From: Cydia pomonella | Taxonomy: Eukaryota; Arthropoda; Insecta; Lepidoptera; Tortricidae | Assembly: GCF_033807575.1 (NCBI RefSeq) | Contig: NC_084716.1 | Span: 9,110,833-9,174,832 of the forward strand | Direction: 5' to 3' | DNA length: 64,000 nt | Part shown: positions 1 to 12,100 of the stretch, in pieces | Layout: every line of letters starts with the position of its first letter | How positions within the stretch are numbered: the first letter of the stretch is position 1 | The notes under the pieces: model-generated | What the model was told of the DNA's origin: nothing | Databases searched by the model: none | What the model saw: the letters and a program-made list of their open reading frames with translations, nothing else | Made by a program: the position numbers and the translations under genes

Positions 1-129
1 GCGTCAATGTCCTAGATTAAATCCATATCCTTGGCTCTATTCGCCTCGTCCATGTCCTTGATTAAATCCATGTCCATGACTTTGTTTCCTTTGAAACTTT
101 TTATGGCCGGGCTTACCACCTGTAAAGCA

Positions 130-703
130 TTTGACTGTACTTGACAATACAAACTTGACTTGTCTGATATTCATTTTTTTTCTGTATCCTTCACTGTGTT
201 CAATTTCAAATCCACGATAGTTTCCAAAGCTGTAACTATTGATTTATAAGATTTGGGCATTGATAAAAGTAAATTTTTTTTTCTTCCTCTGTCAGTTCTG
301 ATCCGGCTTCTTCCAGTTGTGTGCATATTTCCTGTATTTTTGTCAAGTATTCTTTTAACGATGTTGTATCTTTATATTTTATGTCACTTAGTTGTCTTCT
401 TATAAACAATTTACTCCTTATTCCTTTTTGTTTAAAACATTCTTCAACATTTTTGAACATCGCGTATGCTGTTTCCTCCCTTACATATTCTAAATAACTG
501 TCCGGCACAGCGGCAATCAAGATGGCTTGCGCACGCGCTTCCATTTTCTCATTATCTTTATTTTCAGCATATTTCACAGTTTGTATCGCCTCCAGGCACA
601 AATTTTCCTTCAAAATACTTTTAATTCTAAAAGACCAATTGTTAAAGCCATCACCACTAAATTGTTGAATATTATATCGGTTATTTAAGTTATCTTTCGC
701 CAT
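130..703 (-). pseudogene. Copia-type Gag, broken
   Basis: The open part (703 to 236) begins MAKDNLNNRYNI and has the Copia Gag N-terminal pattern: FSGDGFNNWSFRIKSIL, then a UBN2-like core with MEARAQAILIAAVPDS and YLTKIQEICTQLEEAGSELTEEEK. A frame break falls in a T-run near 270-280. Beyond it, another frame still reads Gag-like (PKSYKSIV... TALETIVDLKLNTVKD) to about 130. Gag packages element RNA in virus-like particles. The upstream primer site and LTR fit one minus-strand Copia element whose pol would lie left of the window. Family assignment is confident; inactivity is inferred from the break. Confidence 0.75.
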
Positions 704-771
704 CTTGTGTTCTTACTTCTCTTGTACTGACGCCGTATTTTAATTTCCCTTTTCTTACGCAATAACGATAT

Positions 772-783
772 CTGGGCCCATAA
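772..783 (-). other. Copia primer-binding site
   Basis: On the minus strand this reads TTATGGGCCCAG, four bases inside the LTR edge and about 70 bases before gag. From memory, it matches the Drosophila copia-type site that pairs with an internal fragment of initiator tRNA-Met. Confidence 0.6.
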
Positions 784-787
784 CTAA

Positions 788-1011
788 TGAAATATGTTAT
801 AGGGCGCAGGTTTTTCATCTAAATTAAAGATGTTTTTATACACGACACTTGTTTTATTGAGAAAGTTCGTACAGATTAAAAATATCATTGTGATATCTGT
901 CATCGAGGGATGTTTGAGTTGCCTTTTTAACATAAAAATGTATTTTATAGTAGAATAGACATAAAACAAACCAGGGAATTGCTTACTCAGGCCAAGCGAT
1001 ATTATGTTTCA
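788..1011 (-). repeat. Copia LTR
   Basis: Read on the minus strand, this 224-bp stretch begins TGAAACATAATAT and ends ATATTTCA, so it has short inverted termini of TG...CA type. It carries an AATAAA signal (ctcaataaaaca) in its second half. It abuts the primer site and gag in the order expected for a 5' LTR. The matching 3' LTR would be outside the window, so the boundary is inferred from the termini alone. Confidence 0.5.
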
Positions 1012-2214
1012 TGATGCCTACTCTGTGTTCTGACTCTGTACAATGATTTACTACGCTGTAATACAAACACAATTGGTAATAAATAGTGATAAAAACGTAG
1101 AAAAGATACCAAGACGAACACAGATTTAAATTTATAACCTACAACGGTTACAAATTTAAGATATTACAAGGCACTTGTAAACGTCACTAAAGCACTTCAC
1201 TTAATGTATACATTAAAATTAACACTAAAACTATTTAATTCACACCAAAATGGCTTAATATTACAAGAAATATCATTAAATATAGAATAATTAAAAGGGA
1301 CCTAGCAAAATCAGCTGCTGATCCAGCAATTCTTTGAACCTTGCAACCAATACCAAGAAGATCCTCATTTAATGCAAATCAGATAAGAGACGAATTTACA
1401 AATTATTTCTTTAACGAGACCCGTTGACTGTTAACAATCAGGCTCATAATTCATAATTAAAGTTAATTTACTTACTGATCCAAATTATTGTTATGTGGAA
1501 TGAAGAAAATAAATGCTTACCTGTGCCTCTGTATTTATTGCTGTTTTGCTAATAACGGTATTATACGACAAACAAGTTAAAAACGTCAAAAAACTTTCGT
1601 TTTATTCTGAAATTCTCACCATCCGATAATTTTCAAATATTATGTGTGTATATTAAACATAGTTTTGACAAGTTCAAAGTGTTTTTCAGTTTTGACTCAG
1701 TATTTCCATACCTGAGTAGCATAATACTGCAACTGCCATTTTCTCAATTTTACAGGAGAAGCGATTTTGTGGCAAAATAATGCCAGTGCGATGTTTGGGA
1801 TGCCTTAAAATGAAACTAATCAAGTTTGAATAACGAAATGCTTTATTATTCGAAAGTTTGGCTATCTGAGATCAACATTAATAACAAAGGGAGATCAATC
1901 ACTTATTCTAAGTAATATTTTTGCTGTAAAACAAAAAAACTAGGTCACATACCGTGTTCTGCTTCTAACAAAAAAATCAAAAACCTGTTTTATGATAAAA
2001 ATACAAAAAGCAACCTTTCATAAAACAGAAAAAAAATTCTAAAATAAAAATTATAATACTTTCATAAATCGACAAATTCACAAAAATGTCAACACAAATA
2101 GAGAAACATCTTTCATAACAGTCATAATCATAATCATATTTCATAACAGCCAAACAAGATCTTAACTGAAGTAAAGTATGCTATCATGCACTTGTGCTAC
2201 CGGTGAGGTAAACC
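1012..2214. other. No gene recognised
   Basis: This 1.2-kb AT-rich stretch has many stops in all frames. I see no element ends, coding signature or clear repeat. Confidence 0.5.
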
Positions 2215-3213
2215 TTAGTCTCCATCCGATTCTTCAATATCAGGAACATTACCGTGTGGCAATTTTTTATAATAGTTTTTAATTGTTGAATCAGTTATCC
2301 ACTGGGTCAGCGTCATCAAGTCTTTATATTTTGGATTACTGATTGGACGCTCACGTGAGTTGACTTGAGGAAGTGTATAGGGCATTTGAAGCGGTTGCCT
2401 TGTGTTTCGCCTCAAATCAATTTTAGAAAACTCTGATTCGTCGAAGGATGTTTTATAGAATAACACCCCCAGTCCATCCTTCCGCAATTGGAACCAAACA
2501 CATTTTGAAATAAGAAATCGCTCATTGAGCCAATTTTTGTGCCTTTGACTGAAGAGATTTGACAGTGACTTGATGTTTTTTCTAGTTACTTAGGTTCATG
2601 CTGTGCACTGTTAACGGATTTTTAGGCTTGCAAATTTTTACAAATTGCTCCTAGTCACGAGGTGTCATGATCTCGAATTAGGCAGTACCTTTTTTTTCTT
2701 TTGATTATGGAATGTATCATGTCCACTTCAGAGTGTGCGTGTCCTCGGAGTAAAAATTTGTGATTTATAGTCGTTAAGTTTGAATGAGCTAAAATCCATA
2801 AGTAGCAATACACTAGAATTATATTCCTATTTTTAACCTGCACAATTATCAGACCAAATAGTTATTTCTGTCACTGTAGGTACTAAGTAATTAAGCACCC
2901 ATTCAATCAGACAAGACCCAATAGGGTAAGTATCATTACCCCCTCTTCCACCTAGGACCTCGATCCACATCATGCGGTAAGATTTGTTAGACGTGTCATC
3001 ATGCATTCATTTAATACCGATAATTTCCTCAAATAAAATGATTGGGTATTTGTCAACAGAGGTGTTGGTAAACATTTTTGCATGTCTACCTACACGGAGA
3101 AAAAAGTCTCGTCCATGATACTTAAATACTGTAATCTGAACGAGAGAATAGGCGCCCAAAGTTAAAACGGCCGTTTTTGTTTTGCGTTCGTAGATCGACG
3201 AATCCAGCAACAT
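2215..3213 (-). pseudogene. Decayed fragments of an unidentified insect multicopy protein
   Basis: Three minus-strand pieces lie in order. 3213-3007 contains KYHGRDFFLRVGRHAKMFTN; 2843-2655 contains RGHAHSEVDMIHSIIKRKKR; 2487-2215 contains PISNPKYKDLMTLTQWI then YYKKLPHGN near the C-terminus. The GHxxxExDxxHSxI block and the lysine-rich 'KYKDLMTL ... FYKKL' ending recall a multicopy protein family annotated only as uncharacterised in insects, probably TE-derived. Frames do not join and stops intervene, so it is a relic. I cannot name the superfamily; the function is unknown. Confidence 0.35.
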
Positions 3214-3348
3214 AAAAACTTTGATGTATTCAAAAGGTACTTAAATACTAAATACAGTACGTAGCGGCCCCCTTTTTTAAATATCTATCGCTAAATTTAA
3301 ACAATCACAATTATTTTCCAGTGGCGCTAGTGAGCACGTTGATGGGCT

Positions 3349-3535
3349 CTTAAGGCTGAGCCACGCCAGATGCGTGTACGTAGACGTGCGCGTCGAAAGT
3401 ACGAATCTTTATAAGAGATGAGACACCGCTTGACGCGCACGGGTAACACGTCACCCAAGCGGTGTCATCTCTTATGAGGATTCGTCATTTACAACGCGCA
3501 CGTCTACGTACGGTAGTGGCTTGGCCTTTAGGCGG
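3349..3535. repeat. Long palindromic repeat (MITE-like hairpin)
   Basis: The left arm (3352-3429) and right arm (3448-3533) are imperfect reverse complements. Shared blocks are TACGTAGACGTGCGCGT, CGAATC, ATAAGAGATGA and CACCGCTT, with a loop of about 20 bases. The palindromic architecture suggests a foldback or MITE-type element. No target duplication was identified. Confidence 0.6.
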
Positions 3536-4112
3536 GATGTAGGTTACTAGGACCAGGTCCAGGAGACAGAAGTCTAGAGTTGAGTGTATGCACCCAACCT
3601 CAGACTCATGAATCTGGGATCCGGAAACCTGGGTCACCCAGCATAAGGAATGGACGCTATGAGCGGTGAAAATCGGTGATCTGAAAGTAAATAAAACAAA
3701 TATATCATTTCTTAAAAGTTCTATTTCAACTTTATCGATCAACAATCAAATTACTAAAATAATTATATCTTTTAAACCTACTAATATTCTTCTCTATGGT
3801 CATATATTCTATGGTACCTAGCTCAAGTAGAAAGAAAATATCAATTGTGATAGGTCGTGTAAATAACCCTATCTAACTAGTACTGTTGTTGGTTGAAATG
3901 TTACGCCCAACCTTGCGTATTTTTCTTTTCTTCGATTAAGAGTGTCTTGTACATCCATGGCCCGCTTCACGTGTGTGATGAAACCATCTCTACTTTCTTG
4001 TTTAGACTCTAAAGAGTTTAGAGACTTCAGAGGTTAATGATAGCAACATGAATGCTGAAATGGAGGTTGCTTCTTGGCTTGCAGACTGATATTAAAAGTT
4101 ATTAATAATGAG

Positions 4113-4236
4113 TACAGTCAGCTGCAAAAAGATTAGTCCTTCAAAAATATCTTCTCTCAACTCTTAGACTGGTAATAATTTAGCGAAGATGTTTTTGTAT
4201 GGCCTAATCGTGTATATCTTTTTGCAGCTGACTGTA
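4113..4236. repeat. MITE with TA target duplication
   Basis: A 124-bp element has exact 19-bp terminal inverted repeats, ACAGTCAGCTGCAAAAAGA and its complement, flanked by TA on each side. The subterminal bases (gattagtcc / ggcctaatc) also pair. TA duplication and short size suggest a non-autonomous Tc1/mariner-type MITE. It has no coding capacity. Confidence 0.7.
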
Positions 4237-4381
4237 CTTACTTTCATCCCCCGAAGAGAATTACATATTTTCTTCTGTCATTTGTCTGTCTATCTCACCA
4301 TTTCAGGATTCTCTTTTACAACATTTGGTTTGGAAAACTAAATATTTTCTTACCTGATGGTATCAAGTATCAACTCTTTAT

Positions 4382-5896
4382 TCACGCTGGATATTGTTCC
4401 TGTTCTGTGGTGGTGTCATCATTATTTAAAACAACAGAAGATTCGCCAATGATAATGTCATTGATATTACTCAGCCTGTGGCTGTCATTTAGCACATCAA
4501 CATCCAGAAATGAGAGTTCCATCTGAAATAAGCCATATATCAATACTAACGTATCAGGACCGGTTGACAACCGATCTGGCCTAGTGCCTATGAAGCCGGA
4601 TGGTCCTGGGTTTGAATCCCAGTAAGGGCATTTATTTGTGTAATAATCACAGACGTTTTTTTCTGAGTCATGGGTGTTTTCTAAGTATGTACCTATTTAA
4701 GTATTTGTATATTATGTGTATTGTTGGCTGAGTAGGCCACATTACAAGCCTGTAATATTTATTTATTTATTTTATTAAATAAGTATTAGTTTTATTTTAT
4801 CAGTAACAAAAATTCTTCTTTGTTTTACACAGGCGAAAAGCTGATAATTTAATAAGTTTGTTACCTGCATGGGTTTGTTTGTACAATTTTTTTTAAATCA
4901 GCTAAATTCTTTAAAAATTTGGCTCGGTCTCCAATTGGTTTTATTAATTCTTGACAGAGCTCATCGTCGAGCAGCACCAATGTATCGGCAGTAACATTAT
5001 TATCTGAAAAGAGAGATATATTGTATATAGTTCCTGAATATAGCGCTGTAACAGTCGGACAGGTAGACAGAGTCACACCTTAAAAACCTTTTACCTTTTT
5101 TAGGTTCCGCAGACAAAATGGCAAAAACGGAACCCTTCTATAATCTATCCATGATAATGGGCTAGTATGGCGGTCTCTCTTTTGCATTTTTGTATGCAGA
5201 TGAAAAGGACAAGAAAGGCAGTGGTCGGTCGGTTGTAAACAACCTTCTGTACCGCGTGGTACCTCGCTGTCCGGCCCGGCTTACTTGCCGTCGCTCAATC
5301 AAGTCTTGGCATAAGGTCGGGTACAGCAAGGTAATCAGGGTTTACTTCGCCGGACGCAGGATTATCTCTGACAGCTATGCAGTCATTGTAATACTTATCA
5401 CTTATCATCACAATGTAATCAAAATCACTCTTATAGTTCAATACAATAAGCTGAAAATTTGGCATAATTAATGGAGAACTTTTATCTATCCGGATATGTA
5501 GGTTACAGCGTAAAGTTAAATTTTATCTACTCTCCCCCCCCCCTCCGCAGTGAGCGTCGCCCCCCCCCCTCCCCCCGCGCCCTCGAATATGTCCCGGAGC
5601 GTGATATTTTCCACTTAAAAAATAAACCGTAAACGATACGTAACAAGTCTTTAAGAACGAAATAATCCTCGATAAATTTACTATAAACCTCTCATACAAA
5701 CAAAAGCGATATCACTTACAGTTTCAGCGCAATCTGCCACCAATTTTTCCATGACAATAATTTGTCCATTTTTATTTACTAATCGTTTAGTTTTTTCAAT
5801 AATTTCACACTTTACCGCCAAGATATGTATGACAAAAGTAAAGAACAGAATATTTTTTTTTATAAAAAGGTATAAATTATTTCTAAAACCTTTCAT
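4382..5896 (-). CDS. Exons of a SAM-like-domain gene (partial)
   Basis: Minus-strand exons are bounded by good splice signals. Exon A (about 5896-5720) ends at ACT|GTAAGT and contains CEIIEKTKRLVNKNG. Exon B (5003-4865) follows ctcttttcag, ends GCAG|GTAACA and encodes TLVLLDDELCQELIKPIGD then RAKFLKNLADLKK, the second half of an insect SAM-like domain. Exon C (4522-4382) follows ttatttcag, begins MELSFLDVDVLNDSH and ends in TGA. SAM domains mediate protein-protein contacts. Exon phases do not match in a simple A-B-C join (0/1, then 2/0), so an exon may be missing or the copy may be decaying. A SINE lies in the B-C intron. It could be host or TE-associated. Confidence 0.4.
4557..4795 (+). repeat. 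tRNA-derived SINE
   Basis: The head has a box A-like TGGCCTAGTGC and a box B-like GGGTTTGAATCCC. The body has gagtcatgggtgttttcta and ends in TTTA repeats. It belongs to the same family as the copies at 14587-14866 and 15618-15726. It lies inside a predicted intron of the SAM-like gene, antisense to it. Confidence 0.75.
5098..5175 (-). repeat. Dispersed repeat, 'GGTTCCG' family fragment
   Basis: On the minus strand this reads AAGGGTTCCG, then TTTTTGCCATTTTG, then GCGGAACC, matching the segment at 21835-21931. It is a short fragment of a repeat I associate with lepidopteran introns. Confidence 0.5.
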
Positions 5897-6255
5897 TTAC
5901 TGTTGCTATGCTATTTTAAAAATTTAATTCATTCGGCCATTCAGCGAAATATAAGCATTCGTACTCGTTAAACGGTGTTACTTTAAATATCATATACTTT
6001 TTATGTTTTCCTGTAATCTATTTTCTGTATTTTTTTCAAATTTTTAGGCCCAGTGTTTTAGGAGATAAGGGGGGGGGGGGGGCTGAGAACATGGTTAATT
6101 TTCGCCTATTTTTTTTAAATAACTTCAAAATTGATTAATTTAAAATTATGAAAAAAATATATTTGAGATTTTTATAAACTACCCTTTCATTTGATATGTC
6201 ACACGATATAGCTTGAATTCTTTTTCTTTTTTCTCTAATTTACCCCCCAAAACTG
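5477..6255. other. Mostly non-coding; homopolymer tracts
   Basis: C-rich runs occur at about 5527-5576 and a run of 14 G at 6069-6082. Apart from the exon A candidate on the minus strand, nothing else is recognised. Confidence 0.5.
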
Positions 6256-6289
6256 GCCCCCATATTTACAATTGATTCATTTACGTTAC

Positions 6290-6455
6290 ACGTCCGTGTT
6301 TGGGTCATCAATTTACATATGTGTACTAAATTTCAACTCAATCGGTCCAGTAGTTTTGGAGGAAATTGGCTATGACAGACTGTCGGACAGACAGAGACAC
6401 ACGAGTGATCCTATAATGGTTCCGTTTTTCCTTTTTAGGTATGGAACCTTTAAAA
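6290..6455 (+). repeat. Dispersed repeat, 'GGTTCCG' family
   Basis: Contains ccagtagttttggag, ggctatgacagac, cggacagacag and ggttccgtttttc followed by tatggaacc. This is the same family and order as at 21777-21931. It is non-coding and degraded. Confidence 0.55.
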
Positions 6456-6739
6456 AAGTTCTAAAAATGTACCCCAAAACGGAACTAAGTATGATACATG
6501 GTGAATGGTATGTTTAGTGTGGCCTCGAGAGTTCCTTTGATGTATTTTTTGTTCAGGTTTTTTCTTATCTATTGAAAATTGCTCAGGCCCTATTTTCTGC
6601 CGGAGAGAGATTGCAAATTGCAAATAAAACCAACTAACTTATCTTTCTTAATCTTAAGTTTATTTTTTCTTAGGTTTACTAATACTATTATTACTTATGT
6701 ATAACTATTATGACATCTAAGTACTTCAAAAATCAGCAT

Positions 6740-7990
6740 TATTCTTCTTCAACATCTAATTCGACTACGTTCACACAACTCGGGCCTCTACAATTTTTGC
6801 ACATAGTGGTACATCTTAAATCGGCTTTCACGCATCCACATCGTTTACCACAGCCTTATTTGCAAGCACACGTTATTAGTTTTAATATAGAGGCTGGTGC
6901 TGGCGGCTCCGTATTTAAAATGGGAAGTAGGCAATTGACGGTTTTTTTCCAGCCCCATTCTTCCGGCGGTAATACGTTACTCCTCCAACTTTGCACTTGG
7001 TGAAAGACTCGCTGAAAATGATGTCGAGCAGACGACGTAGGCGGCAATTTTGCCAAAATAACAGCATTCTTCGCCTGTCCCACTAATTTGTTAAAGCAAA
7101 CAAATCTGTGCTGGTTCAAATCCACTTCTTCGGGTCGAGCTTTGTATAGCGCAAGAATAGTGCGTTCGCCAGCCTTTTCGATCTCTTCATTGGATGAATT
7201 TGGATTGTTGTAAACGGCGGGAATGTAGTGCAAGTCCTGTCTCTTGTTAAACAGTTGTACTGTTTGCATTTTACCTTTTCCGTAGAAAGCTGACGTCGTA
7301 TCACAGCCACTTACAGCGTGTAAGAAAAGGATTGACTCCTTGATATTGGGTACCAAATTAGAAGACTGTAAGTCTCGGGAACTATACATTCTTGTTTTTG
7401 TTTTCCCTTGAGCTTCCTTGAGCATAACTATGTTTCTATCTTCGGGAGTTAATGCAATTAGTAAGACCAGCAAGTCAATATCTTGTCCAACTACGACGAC
7501 TTGCTTGTGCCGGTCAGATTCTGCAATGGCAGTTGTAACGGTGAGCAAATCAGCGTCATCTTTGGCAATACGTGTACGTAAGCCATTTTTGTTTAATTTC
7601 TCAATTAGCTGAGAAATAAATCTCTCTTTATTTTTAATGTTGGAGAGTAGTTTGGGTCTTGTGCTGTACAAGTCGTCTTTCTCGTTCTACACTCTTTGGG
7701 CTCAGATGATTTTCAGAGTACCCATCGAATACTATAACAACCAGTTGGCCGTAATGTCTTCGAATGAATGAGATGTAGGCATCGTATGCATCCTAGAAAG
7801 TGCCTTCTTTTGGCCATACAACCCGATGGAGAAGATAGCCACCGTTAATAACGTGAAAACCTTGATCCGCTGTGTCGATTGTTTGTTCGGGGAGTTTGTT
7901 GAATAAAGCATACAAAGCTGATTGCTTCGATTTCCGCATCAGTGAATTCTCTTCAAATAATGACAACGGAACTGTTGAAAGCTCGTGCAC
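6740..7990 (-). pseudogene. PIN/FEN1-like protein with Cys-rich tail, multicopy insect family
   Basis: The N-terminal piece (7990-7793) contains MRKSKQSALYALFNKL and GGYLLHRVVW. The gap encodes an IVFDGYSE block in another frame. The main piece (7671-6856, 271 aa) has AKDDADLLTV, VVVVGQDIDLLVLLIAL, ILFLHAVSGCDTTSAFYGKG, LPPTSSARHHFQRVFHQVQSW and EEWGWKKT. Acidic DADLL and GQDIDLL motifs suggest a PIN/FEN1-type metal-binding nuclease fold, which is inference. After CACK a TAA stop interrupts a continuing frame rich in Cys (GCGKRCGCVKADLRC...). At least one nonsense codon and frame breaks make it a pseudogene. I recognise the family from insect and mollusc genomes but cannot name it. Confidence 0.5.
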
Positions 7991-8056
7991 AAAACTAATT
8001 ACAACTACTTAAAAATAAATTATAACTAATTACAACTACTTAAAACTAAAATAAAA

Positions 8057-8389
8057 CTACGTATCTACTTTATAAATATATTTTATTGCTATAATTAATT
8101 CCTCAAACGGATCTAAGTGGTGTGTGTACACCCTTCGCCTCCAAAGTGACTCCATTAACCAATCGGTAAAATCATGTTTATGTTGCTTTTCTCTAAATAT
8201 TTTCTTCAACCCTCTCCACTGGCTTTCAATCCTTTGAGTGTGTGTCCCATCAGGTGCCACAAATCTGTTCTCCGGGTCACTATGATTAACCTTTTTATGG
8301 ATATACCCATGTTGAGGAAGGCAGTCATACGCTCTAATAATGCAAATTGTAATTGATTGTGAAAATATAAAAGTAGGTACTTTAGTCAT
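8057..8389 (-). pseudogene. Merlin / ISXO2-like transposase, C-terminal fragment
   Basis: The piece contains AYDCLPQHGYIHKKVNHSD, FVAPDGTHTQRIESQWRGLK and LMESLWRRR. This matches the last part of the ISXO2-like DDE transposase domain: the Y-H-VNHS block, then HTxxIESxWxxLK carrying the final catalytic Glu, then a W-R-R end. Earlier catalytic Asp residues are absent, so only the C-terminal third survives. It lies directly downstream of the PIN-like relic on the same strand, but I have no evidence that they formed one element. Confidence 0.6.
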
Positions 8390-8404
8390 AGTTAAGGATG
8401 AAAA

Positions 8405-8816
8405 TGTAACACCCTCGAGGTAGGCTGAGGCACCGGCGCACCCACAGGTTCTTCCTCATGCTCCGAAGCTAGCCCGCTAAGGCCAGCAATCGGGGAATCG
8501 GGAACGAGCTAGCCCGCTACAGCCAGCCATCCCTGGCGGAGCCATGAATCTTGCGTTTTTCTTCGTATTGCGCCGCTCAGCCTTGCAAGACGGCGAAAGA
8601 AAAAAAACGATAATATTACATTTCTTCTTCTTTAATTGCGCCGTCGGCGAGAAGAAATGTATTAGGAAAATAAAGATTTATTTCAGCTGAAATAATGGGA
8701 GCACGTTACATTTCGAAGGTATTATGAAGAGTGTTTCTATAGTAACAAAAATCAATAATGTCATAGTTTTTAAATAAAGAACATTTAGTTTTTTATTTTT
8801 AATGTTGCTAACATTA
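8405..8816 (-). repeat. 3' LTR of a Pao-type element
   Basis: On the minus strand this runs from TGTTAGCAACATT to GAGGGTGTTACA (412 bp, TG...CA). It lies downstream of the Pao pol gene (9167-12172). It contains AATAAATCTTTATTTTCC and two imperfect copies of GCTAGCCCGCTA. Its first 150 bases recur at 12316-12464 with few differences, which confirms repeat status. Confidence 0.6.
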
Positions 8817-9166
8817 TTGCGCCTCGAGAATAAAATGAAATCCTATTAAATTAAAAGCGTATTAACATGAGCAACATTTAACATAAGTTAACAAGATATG
8901 CATAGTATACTAGAAGATAAGATAAACTTAAAGTTACATTTATGTTACGCACACGCTAAACATCATGTTATAATATTACATTTCAGTTCTATTTTACATT
9001 TACATTTTAAAGGCATGTTTAAGTTTAACATTTAATTATTAACATTTAACAAAATTAAATAGCACTAAGACCGAGCGCATATAAATCAACCCATAGCTTA
9101 GTAGATGTAAACAAAAGCTCTTTGTTTACACTAAAAATAAATACATATGTATACCTTCATAATAGT
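8817..9166. other. Pao 3' untranslated region
   Basis: About 350 AT-rich bases lie between the pol stop and the 3' LTR on the minus strand, with no coding signature. Confidence 0.5.
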
Positions 9167-12100
9167 TTATAAATCTATAGGCAGTACACATATTTTTGTG
9201 ATTGACCTATTATGAGTATGACCATTTGCCAAGCGTACTTCGACTGCGCGTACTATACCGTCCTTTCCTGGAAACAAGTTAGTTACCCTCGCCATGGGCC
9301 ACTCGAGAGGAGGTGAATTGTCGCTACGCAGTATGACTAAACTATCAATAGCTACATTTGGCGTAACCGATTGCCATTTAGGTCGGTTTTGTAATTGATT
9401 TAAATAATGCTTACTCCAATACTTCCAGAAGGTTTGCTTCATACAGGTTATGGTAGACCAGAACCTAAGCAAATTAGTGGGTTTATTACTTACATCTTGT
9501 TCTGGGTAAGTATTTAGAGGAGCACCAGTAAGGAAATGTCCTGGAGAGAGATATGAAAAGTCTTCTGGATCATTGCTTACCGCTGTAATGGGCCGGGCAT
9601 TAAGTACGCCCTCTATCTCAACAAGCACGGAATTAAGCTGTTCATAGGTGAGGAGACTTTTACCTACGACACGTTTAAGGTGGTGCTTCGCACTCTTCAC
9701 TCCGCTTTCCCATATACCGCCAAACACCGGACTATAGCTAGGAATAAAATGAAATTGTATGCCCTTTTGAGCTGCGAATGAGGTCACAGTTTGTTTATGG
9801 GTTTGAGAAGCATGCAGGCGATACAACTCGGCTAATTTATTCCTTGCACCCTTGAATGTAGATGCATTATCACAAAAGACCTCGCTGGGCAGGTTACGAC
9901 GCGCTATGAAGCGTTTGAAGCAAGCGAGAAAGCACTCGGTCGTTAAATCACTACAGAGCTCAAGATGTATAGCCTTGGTAGTGAAACATACGAACAGAGC
10001 TATGTATCCCTTTCCAATTACTGGTTTTCTGATGCGGCTATTCTTGACTGAGACCGGCCCAGCGAAGTCGAGGCCTACCCTCTGGAACACGCGCGAGGCA
10101 GTGACGCGTGCTGCAGGCAACGAACCCATCAGCTGAGCTGCTGCAGTCGCCTTCAGTCTGAAACATATTATACACTTATGTATAATCTTTTTTACAGTAC
10201 GTAAACCATCTACTATCCAGAACCTTTGCCTTAGAGAACACAAGACTAACTTTTGTCCTGCATGTAGTAAACATATATGTTCATTTCTTATAAGCAAGTT
10301 TGTTATAGGCGACTGTTTTGGCAATATTGCCGGATGCTGTGCAGCATAAGGAAGCAATGCATTTTGCAATCGACCACCAACTCGTATGATGCCTTCGCCA
10401 TCAAGGAAGGGAGTTAGTGGTTTTAAATTACCTTTAAGCTGCTTGCCAGATCGCAACATACTTAAGTCATCTGAAAAGAATTGAGCTTGCTCATGTTTAA
10501 CTATTAACATGAGGGCCTTGTTGAGTTCGACTATAGTTAAGAAGCCTTTAAGATTCTCAGAAGTTGGTTTAACATTATTGCAAAACCTAAGGATATATGC
10601 AAGAACACGAGTCATTTTCGCTATAGTAGAGAACTTTTTTATTATTTGAAAGAGATCAGGGTCGTGCGTCGTGGTTGTAAGGCACAGAGCACTAGTATGA
10701 TCAGGTTTCAGTTCTGGCAAATCGGTAGGAATGGGTGATTCTTCTGAAAAAATATAATTTTTATTATGCAGGAATATCGGGCCCCGCCACCATATGGCGT
10801 GGCCTGCGATATCTTGAGGCAAGAGACCCCTGCTGAGGCAATCCGCCGCATTGTCATTAGTGTTTACATAATGCCAATGATAGCCATCTGTCAACTCTTT
10901 GATGGCTCGGACCCTATTTGCGACGTATGTCAACAATTTTGCAACGTCTGTCTTTAGCCATGCCAGCACTATTTGACTGTCAGAGAAGAGATGGATTTCA
11001 TGAATGTCTAATTTTATTGTCAGAGTGTCATGAACCCGTTTTACTAGACCAGATAAGAGCAAGCTAGCATTCAATTCAAGTCTTGCAGTACTAAGTAATT
11101 TCTTACATGGACTAATTCGAGACTTTGAACATAATAGCTCAGTACGTACATTATCATGCTCATCTATTGTGCGCAAGTACAAACAGCAGCCATAGGCCAC
11201 TGACGAGGCATCAGCGAATCCAATCAGCTGATTGGCCACTGTTTGCTCTGACTTGACACAACGCGGTATGACTACTGGCTCCATCAGAGAGAGATCATCA
11301 ATAAAGTCAGTCCATACTTTACGAATGTTATCTGGAGGAGTGGAATCCCAATTCAGATCATGAGCTGCCCATAACATTTGCATAATAACCTTTGCGCGAA
11401 CGAAAACAGGACCTATTAGACCTAATGGATCGTAAAATTTGCTTATAAAGCTCAAAATGTCGCGTTTACAATCGTTTGAACTATTGTATGGCTCAGGGCG
11501 TGTGCTTTTGAAGACATCAGACTTGACATCTAGGTGAATGCCTAGCGTCTTCACAAAGGCATGATCTTTTTGGAGATCTACTTCTCCTAAGTAGTGACTT
11601 TCTTTGGGTACACTCTCTAAGACTAGCATGCAATTCGAGGCCCATTTGTGCAAGTGAAAACTTCCCAGATTGAGCATATTGACCAACTGTGATTGCGTTT
11701 GTACTAGTTCTTGTTCAGAGCTGCAAGATACTAGAATATCGTCAACATATGTGTTGTTTCTTATAGCTGACGCTGCCAATGGCATAGAATGTTCATTTCT
11801 TTCTGCAAGATCACTAAGACATTTTGTGGCTAACCAGGAACTTGGTTTCATGCCGTAAGTTACCGTGTTAAGTTGAATACACCTTATGTCATTATTTTTG
11901 GACTCTCGCCAAAGAATGTTTTGTAGTGATCGTTGAGCTGGATTTAAATTAACACAGCGGAACATTGATTTTATGTCACAAATAAAAAAGAGTTTGTCAG
12001 CTCTGAACAATATTAGTATGTCAAACAGATCTCTCTGCACCACAGGGCCATTTAGAAGCATATCATTCAAAGAAACTTTCTTATTTGTGCGCATTGAAGC

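Noticed and set aside
784..969. Open frame of 61 residues (minus)
   Set aside because: Lies entirely inside the Copia LTR; no homology.
5190..5471. 93-residue open frame (plus)
   Set aside because: No family signature; GC-richer patch without splice or start support.
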